From the NCBI GenBank assembly GCA_951217055.1, contig OX578285.1, forward strand, positions 56,951,102 to 57,015,101: a stretch of 64,000 nt of DNA. Direction: 5' to 3'. The notes beneath the pieces were generated by a model. That model searched no databases and was not told where the DNA came from. It saw nothing but the letters and a program-made list of their open reading frames with translations. The translations under genes were made by a program, and so were the position numbers. Positions within the stretch are counted from its first letter, which is position 1; every line of letters begins with the position of its first letter. Below are positions 59,287 through 64,000 of this stretch, piece by piece. Source of the DNA: Gerris lacustris. Its lineage: Eukaryota > Arthropoda > Insecta > Hemiptera > Gerridae.

Positions 59287-60729
59287 ATGGAGAAGGGATA
59301 ATGGATATAAGGTCATAAGTAAATATTATGTAAAGTAGATAGCAGTTTATATGGAAGTGATAAGGAATTATTCGGTAGAGGAAGACGGGAACCCAAAAGG
59401 ATTTGTTATATTCTGTTTTATCATCGCTACCATCTTACTGTACTATACAAAATCTTGTACAGAAGTCAATAACATGAAATAAAAAAATAAATTAAAATTT
59501 CGGGTCAAAGTAGGCAATAATTATCTCAATTAGACCTTCTTGAGCTTTAAGAGCTATAACGCTAAGTTGTAATTAGTGAAAGTGGAAGTCGTACTTAGTG
59601 AGTGTTAAAGCGTAAATGAAAAAAATTATAATTGGTTGTTTTTTTGATAATTGGCAATCGGGTTCTTATCTCTTGGCATATGCATTGCCTAGTGTATTTC
59701 AAGGCTTTTTAGCATGTCTAATAAAATGTTTTATATTAGGCAAATGTGTTTATACTTTAGCGTGGAGTAAACTTATGTTATGATTGAGACAATTTGCAAA
59801 ACTTGTTGTTCTAGTTTAATATGTCGATGATTTATGTAGTTCTTTTACTCTAACATTATTATATTTTGTATTTTACCATTTTGTCTTATTATATGTGCCT
59901 AATGCCAAATATATATTTCGTTCGTCTGGTCTATTTTCAACATTAAGTCCCAGGGATATAACAAAGGTGTCATTTTATTCGTTTAAATGATACCTAAACT
60001 TCATTCTTATTTCTGGCTTTTGGTTCTGCACTGGAAATAAATCTGGAGACCTTTCAACTGACATCTCTAGGACTCATTCTTGAATATAGATCACCGTTTT
60101 CAATCATAAGCGAAAATATATAAAATAATTTTCACATATGAATAACAAAACGGTATACAATTTTAAAGTTAGACTACTAGAACATCATACACAAATCAAG
60201 ATAAACATATACATCAAGTTTCACAAATTCTCTATTGAATGAATCACATAGGTTTACACTAGGTTACTTACAAATTCACATATCTGTTTATAACGGCAAT
60301 TGTTTTACATGCTAGAAAATCACCACACAAAAAGCAATTAGATCTAACCATTCCTGTTTTAATGAGAAAAATATGCTGTCACATTTTAAGGTTCAATTAG
60401 CCATTTAAAAAAATAAAAACCACAAAATCATTACTTTTGTTTATGTTTAAACATTTAAGCATTAATAGTTTACTTTATAGCTTCGCTAGTTAACCTTTAC
60501 AGCTGTTATAGCCTTTATTTTCAATAAGATGTAGATAATATATGCCGTTCTCTTCGATAGAGTTTTATTTTATTTTTTTATTTTTCAAATAATTTTCGGT
60601 AGATAAAATTACTATCAAAGGTAATTGATAAAGATATATCTTGTAATTGTAATCCATATGTGTACCAATCTACCTCATCCATTTAATTACCTCTTCGCCC
60701 ATAAAACTGTATATTACAACTTTTCTAGA
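59284..60729 (+). repeat. Segmental unit A, copy 4
   Basis: Starts GATGGAGAAGGGATAATGG (as copy 2) and ends at TTCTAGACCGG, where the satellite monomer that follows the other copies is missing. Confidence 0.9.
59616..59783 (+). CDS. Small ORF b, copy 4
   Basis: Identical to copies 2 and 3. Confidence 0.3.
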   Translation: MKKIIIGCFFDNWQSGSYLLAYALPSVFQGFLACLIKCFILGKCVYTLAWSKLML

Positions 60730-61424
60730 CCGGATATCCTTTATCTCATTATTATGTCTTTTTATGCTATATATATATTTTAAAAATGTAAATAATTAGT
60801 TTACCAATTTTCATGATCTAAATTGGTCGAAACAGAGCTCAATTATACATTAGTTTTAATTAATTCTTTAAGTGAAATTTAATATTGGTATGTCCACGAA
60901 ATCTGGGTAAAAAAATACTAAATTGAATTACAATACTTTATGTTTTAGCGATTTAGTAACCTATTGTTTCTACTTTTTATTAGTAGCAGTATATTCACAT
61001 TCGTGTTTATTTTTTCTGGGTAATTTAGTTGGGACCTATACGAACAAAAACTTCTACGTATACCGGTAGAACTAAAGACTGGGGCTTTTGAATCGAAGAT
61101 CAGTAGGCGGTGCTTCTAATCAAAAGCTCCAGTACTTCAATGTTCAAGTCCGGACTATTTTTGTTTACCGTTTTACATAATTACAATTGGAATACTTGTG
61201 AGGTTTTAGTTGGGACCGATAATCTGAATAGCTTCCAACAGAAACTTCCACGTATGCCGATTGTTAATTTCTCATAACTGTATATAATTCTGCCAATTTA
61301 CATTCTCTTTGCTTTGCACGCGTTTTACATAATTACAGTTGGTAAACTTGTGAGGTTTTAGTCGGGACCGTTAAATCTGAATAGCTTCCAACTAAAACTT
61401 CCACGTATACTGATTGTTAATTAT
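60730..61424. repeat. AT-rich region with a ~100-bp direct repeat
   Basis: 61171-61271 and 61322-61424 are direct copies (TTTTACATAATTACA(A/G)TTGG, GTGAGGTTTTAGT, GAATAGCTTCCAAC). A third partial echo lies at 61028-61065. Confidence 0.75.
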
Positions 61425-63349
61425 GTACAAATATTCCGTGTATGTTAGATGTGATATTTTTGTTCTCCTATTTCTGTCCATTTATAGCTGGATATAAATA
61501 TTGTCATCTAAATATAAGGATATCCGTATATGAACAACGAATGTGTGGAGCAGAGCCTATGAGAATACTACAAGACTAGTTTTAATTGTACAAAAAAAAA
61601 AATGCATATCATTTATAAAAATATAATAGAATCATTGAAATTTAAAAGATTATGACGGAAAACATTTCAAATATATTGACTTAGAGTATGGCAACTAACT
61701 TGAATTTACCAATAACAGGATCAGTATGTAAATGACATGTAAAACATCAACAAACAACAACAACATGATCAAGGGTGTTAACGTACTCTTAGTCACATGT
61801 TTGTTGTTTTGGCCCGCTGTCTTTTTCATTTCACTGGTCCAATTAATTTTTTTTTTCAGTGTATTTTTTTTTTGTTTATAATTATATAACTCTTTTTGTT
61901 CACCTTTATTGTTTGTTGGTGGAATCTTAATCCTCCTTCATTGCTTCAAATCATTGAGAGTATTCAATTGTAGAGAAGTTTGTTTTAAATGTACAAGAGC
62001 AGATCCCGTCTGCTTTAATATTGTCATATTTATATAAAGGTCTAATTTAACAAATTTCGCCATTTATAATTTGAAATCTTTACAATCGGCAGCTCATTTG
62101 TAAACGATTTACTAATAGGCTGCAGAAGTATTTAATCCAGAAATATACTGTGTTACCGCTTTTGATTTCCCTTGTATCATAATATGATGGTACATGACTT
62201 GGTCAAGTTTGAAAAAAATTCCGCGTTGAAGTGCCGAATTTGATGTAAATATAGTATAGATTAAATAGATTTAATAAATTACTCTTAGGATTTAAGGTTG
62301 TATATATATTCGCAAGTATAAGTTTAGCTTTAGTTTCAAATGTAAATAGCTCGAATAAATTAATTATGTATTAATTAGATAAATGAAATCAAAGTAGGTC
62401 ACATGGTAGATTTCTACAGGTATTGCTTTTGCAACTAATCCTTCTAGTATATGGTTGGCATCAGAGACAAAGCTATTGTATTGTTTCAAAGTCTATATGT
62501 CCGAGATTAATTAAATTAATTTCCAACTAATATGGCACACAGTTAAGAAGTCGAGGCTGTAAAAAAATATTTCAAACAGAGCTTTTCCTCTAGTTTACCT
62601 AACCTTAAAGATTTGATACGATGAATGAGGAAAATTTTTGTCACTTTCTTGGATTTAAATGGCTCTTCTTGTTATTTATCTTGTTGAAGAAAGTAGGTCG
62701 CATGCATTTCAAATGTTTATTTAATTCCATGACCAAAAAAAAAAAAAAATAAATAAATAAACCAGGAGATGTCAAATCAATTTAAATGTTTATTCGACAA
62801 TAAATGGTTGAGATAATATACTTGGAAACATGAGACCACTTGATTTCTATCAATTGGATCGTAAAAGAAGCCGCCTAAATCAGAAAGTGGTTAGAATCTT
62901 AAAACAAAATGAAGGTTTGTACTATTCTCGATAGCTATTGAGAGATGTATTGGTATTTTTTCAATTGAAGTATACCCATAGTATTGCTTAGTTTGTTAAT
63001 ACCATCATTATATTCACCATTTTCACTACTTTAGAAAACCTTTCTCTGGCCAATAGCGCTTCAAAGATTATAACACTGGAAGATAATAATATTAATGGGA
63101 ATACCCCATTAGTGAAGTTATTTTTCTGATAACCGAGGAAGAGAAGATCCATCAACCGTTAATTTTAAAATCATTTGAGTCCTTCCTTCTATTTCTCTTC
63201 AGTCTTAGTTGCGCTATTGAAAGTAACTGGTTTGTATCTATTTTTAGTAATTTATACCGTGATTTGTGGAACATACTCATAGTAAATTAAGCTTAAAGCG
63301 AAAAATGGATTGAATAAACTGGTCGATTTTGCTGTTCACTTCGCATCTA
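61425..63349. other. AT-rich region with a decayed relative of unit B
   Basis: About 63075-63295 resembles the end of unit B: in one frame LSCAIESNWFVSIF parallels LFCAAENNRSLSIL. A 38-codon signal-peptide-like frame starts at 61765 (MIKGVNVLLVTCLLFW) with a good A-rich start context, but no downstream exon was found. Confidence 0.4.
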
Positions 63350-63515
63350 CAGTCTTCGCCAAATGAGTTTTTTGTGCGTTGGAGAAGTCGAACAAATGGG
63401 GTGGGGAGCTGATAAGAGCACAGACATTTAAAATCCTGAACTCTAATTTCCTCCCCACCTCATTTGTTCGACTTCCCCGCGCTGTTGCACTAAAACTCAT
63501 TTTACGACGACTGTA
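63350..63515. mobile_element. Palindromic MITE, family P, copy 3
   Basis: Arms ACAGTCTTCGCCAAATGAGT / ACTCATTTTACGACGACTGT and GAAGTCGAACAAATG / CATTTGTTCGACTTC with GGTGGGGAG / CTCCCCACC. Same plan as 26571 and 39066. Confidence 0.85.
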
Positions 63516-63799
63516 CACTGTAATTGTGTAAAACTTGAACAAGCTTAACTAATCAAGTTTTATTTGGTGCAATGTACAATTTTGTCATTGTTATATAGAT
63601 TTAAAATGTGTTTTAATTATAATCTAAGTTTCCGTAGTGCTCTCTCATTTTCCACCGTTTATCACTGTTCGATTTTTTTTTTTTGAAAAATTTAGACCAC
63701 ATTAATTCGTTTCAAGAAGTCTACTAGTATTTAAACATTTTAATTTTTACACATTTTGCTTAAGGGTTGGTAGTTGAAGGTCTTACACAATGCCATTGT

Positions 63800-64000
63800 G
63801 TACACTAGGGTGGGTCTTAATAATGAACATTTTTTAATTTTAGTAAAAAGTATTGATATTTGTGCTCCCAACCCCGCACTTTGTGCGAATACATGAAAAA
63901 ATGATTTTTGAAAAGTTTCAGGGCAATCGGAAAAATTTTAAATGGTGCCACTTTTTATTTGAAAATTGGTATATAAAAAAAAATCAATAAAATAGCGATT
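63800..64000. mobile_element. Transposon-like repeat cut by the window end
   Basis: From about CTAGGGTGGGTCTTAATAATG the text (CCCGCACTTTGTGCG hairpin; AGTTTCAGGGCAATCGGAAAAA) resembles dispersed insect repeats. The other end is outside the window. Confidence 0.35.

Noticed and set aside
61080..61160. Possible tRNA gene (GTTCAAGTCC near 61143)
   Set aside because: A B-box-like word is present, but the stems of a cloverleaf cannot be formed and no A box is in place.

Overview
The window is nuclear DNA of an animal, most likely an insect outside the Diptera; the order cannot be settled from the sequence. Evidence: AT-rich sequence with intron-split genes bounded by GT/AG, a separate peptidyl-alpha-hydroxyglycine lyase gene (insects keep PHM and PAL on separate genes), a jockey-clade retrotransposon remnant, tRNA-derived SINEs, Helitron-like, hAT, mariner-like and PIF/Harbinger elements, many foldback MITEs and long TA microsatellites. 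Nothing bacterial or viral is seen.

Host genes (both + strand). (1) 554-6725: a three-exon gene for a small cysteine-rich, probably secreted protein of 120 residues. Its reading frame appears only when exons 554-619, 3387-3482 and 6525-6725 are joined; all junctions are phase 0. (2) 22542-32013: a seven-exon gene for a 368-residue secreted PAL, the enzyme that finishes neuropeptide C-terminal amidation, with all three zinc histidines, the catalytic Arg and Tyr and both disulfides kept. A weak candidate terminal exon lies on the minus strand at 1869-2129 inside intron 1 of gene 1. Both genes fit the secretory pathway, but no direct link between them is visible.

Layout. 1-7100: gene 1, with a SINE carrying 14-bp target duplications and a small MITE in its introns. 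7100-19400: transposon debris (foldback with a SINE in its loop, jockey fragment, tandem Helitron-like copies, TIR elements, duplicated AT-rich blocks). 19428-21812: a decayed hAT element with a ZBED5-like transposase fragment, hosting a palindromic tRNA-like element and a mariner-like foldback that contains another foldback. 22.5-32.0 kb: PAL, its introns filled with a 165-bp tandem array, a 22-bp-TIR transposon and foldbacks. 32-39.4 kb: foldbacks, short tandem arrays and an 802-bp Harbinger-like element (TTA duplication) with a MADF-domain exon, itself inside an older inverted repeat.

39.99-45.48 kb: a satellite whose monomers have been organised into a 505-bp higher-order repeat, cut by a 473-bp hAT MITE with a perfect 8-bp target duplication. 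45.5-60.7 kb: a segmental duplication of order A-B-C-A / A-B-C-(spacer)-A, where A (about 1.4 kb, four copies) contains a nearly invariant block with a 55-codon ORF, B (about 2.3 kb, two copies) has a hydrophobic ORF, and C is a 102-bp minisatellite. Satellite monomers and TA runs mark the joints. 60.7-64 kb: mostly unassigned AT-rich DNA with a third palindromic MITE and a decayed B relative.
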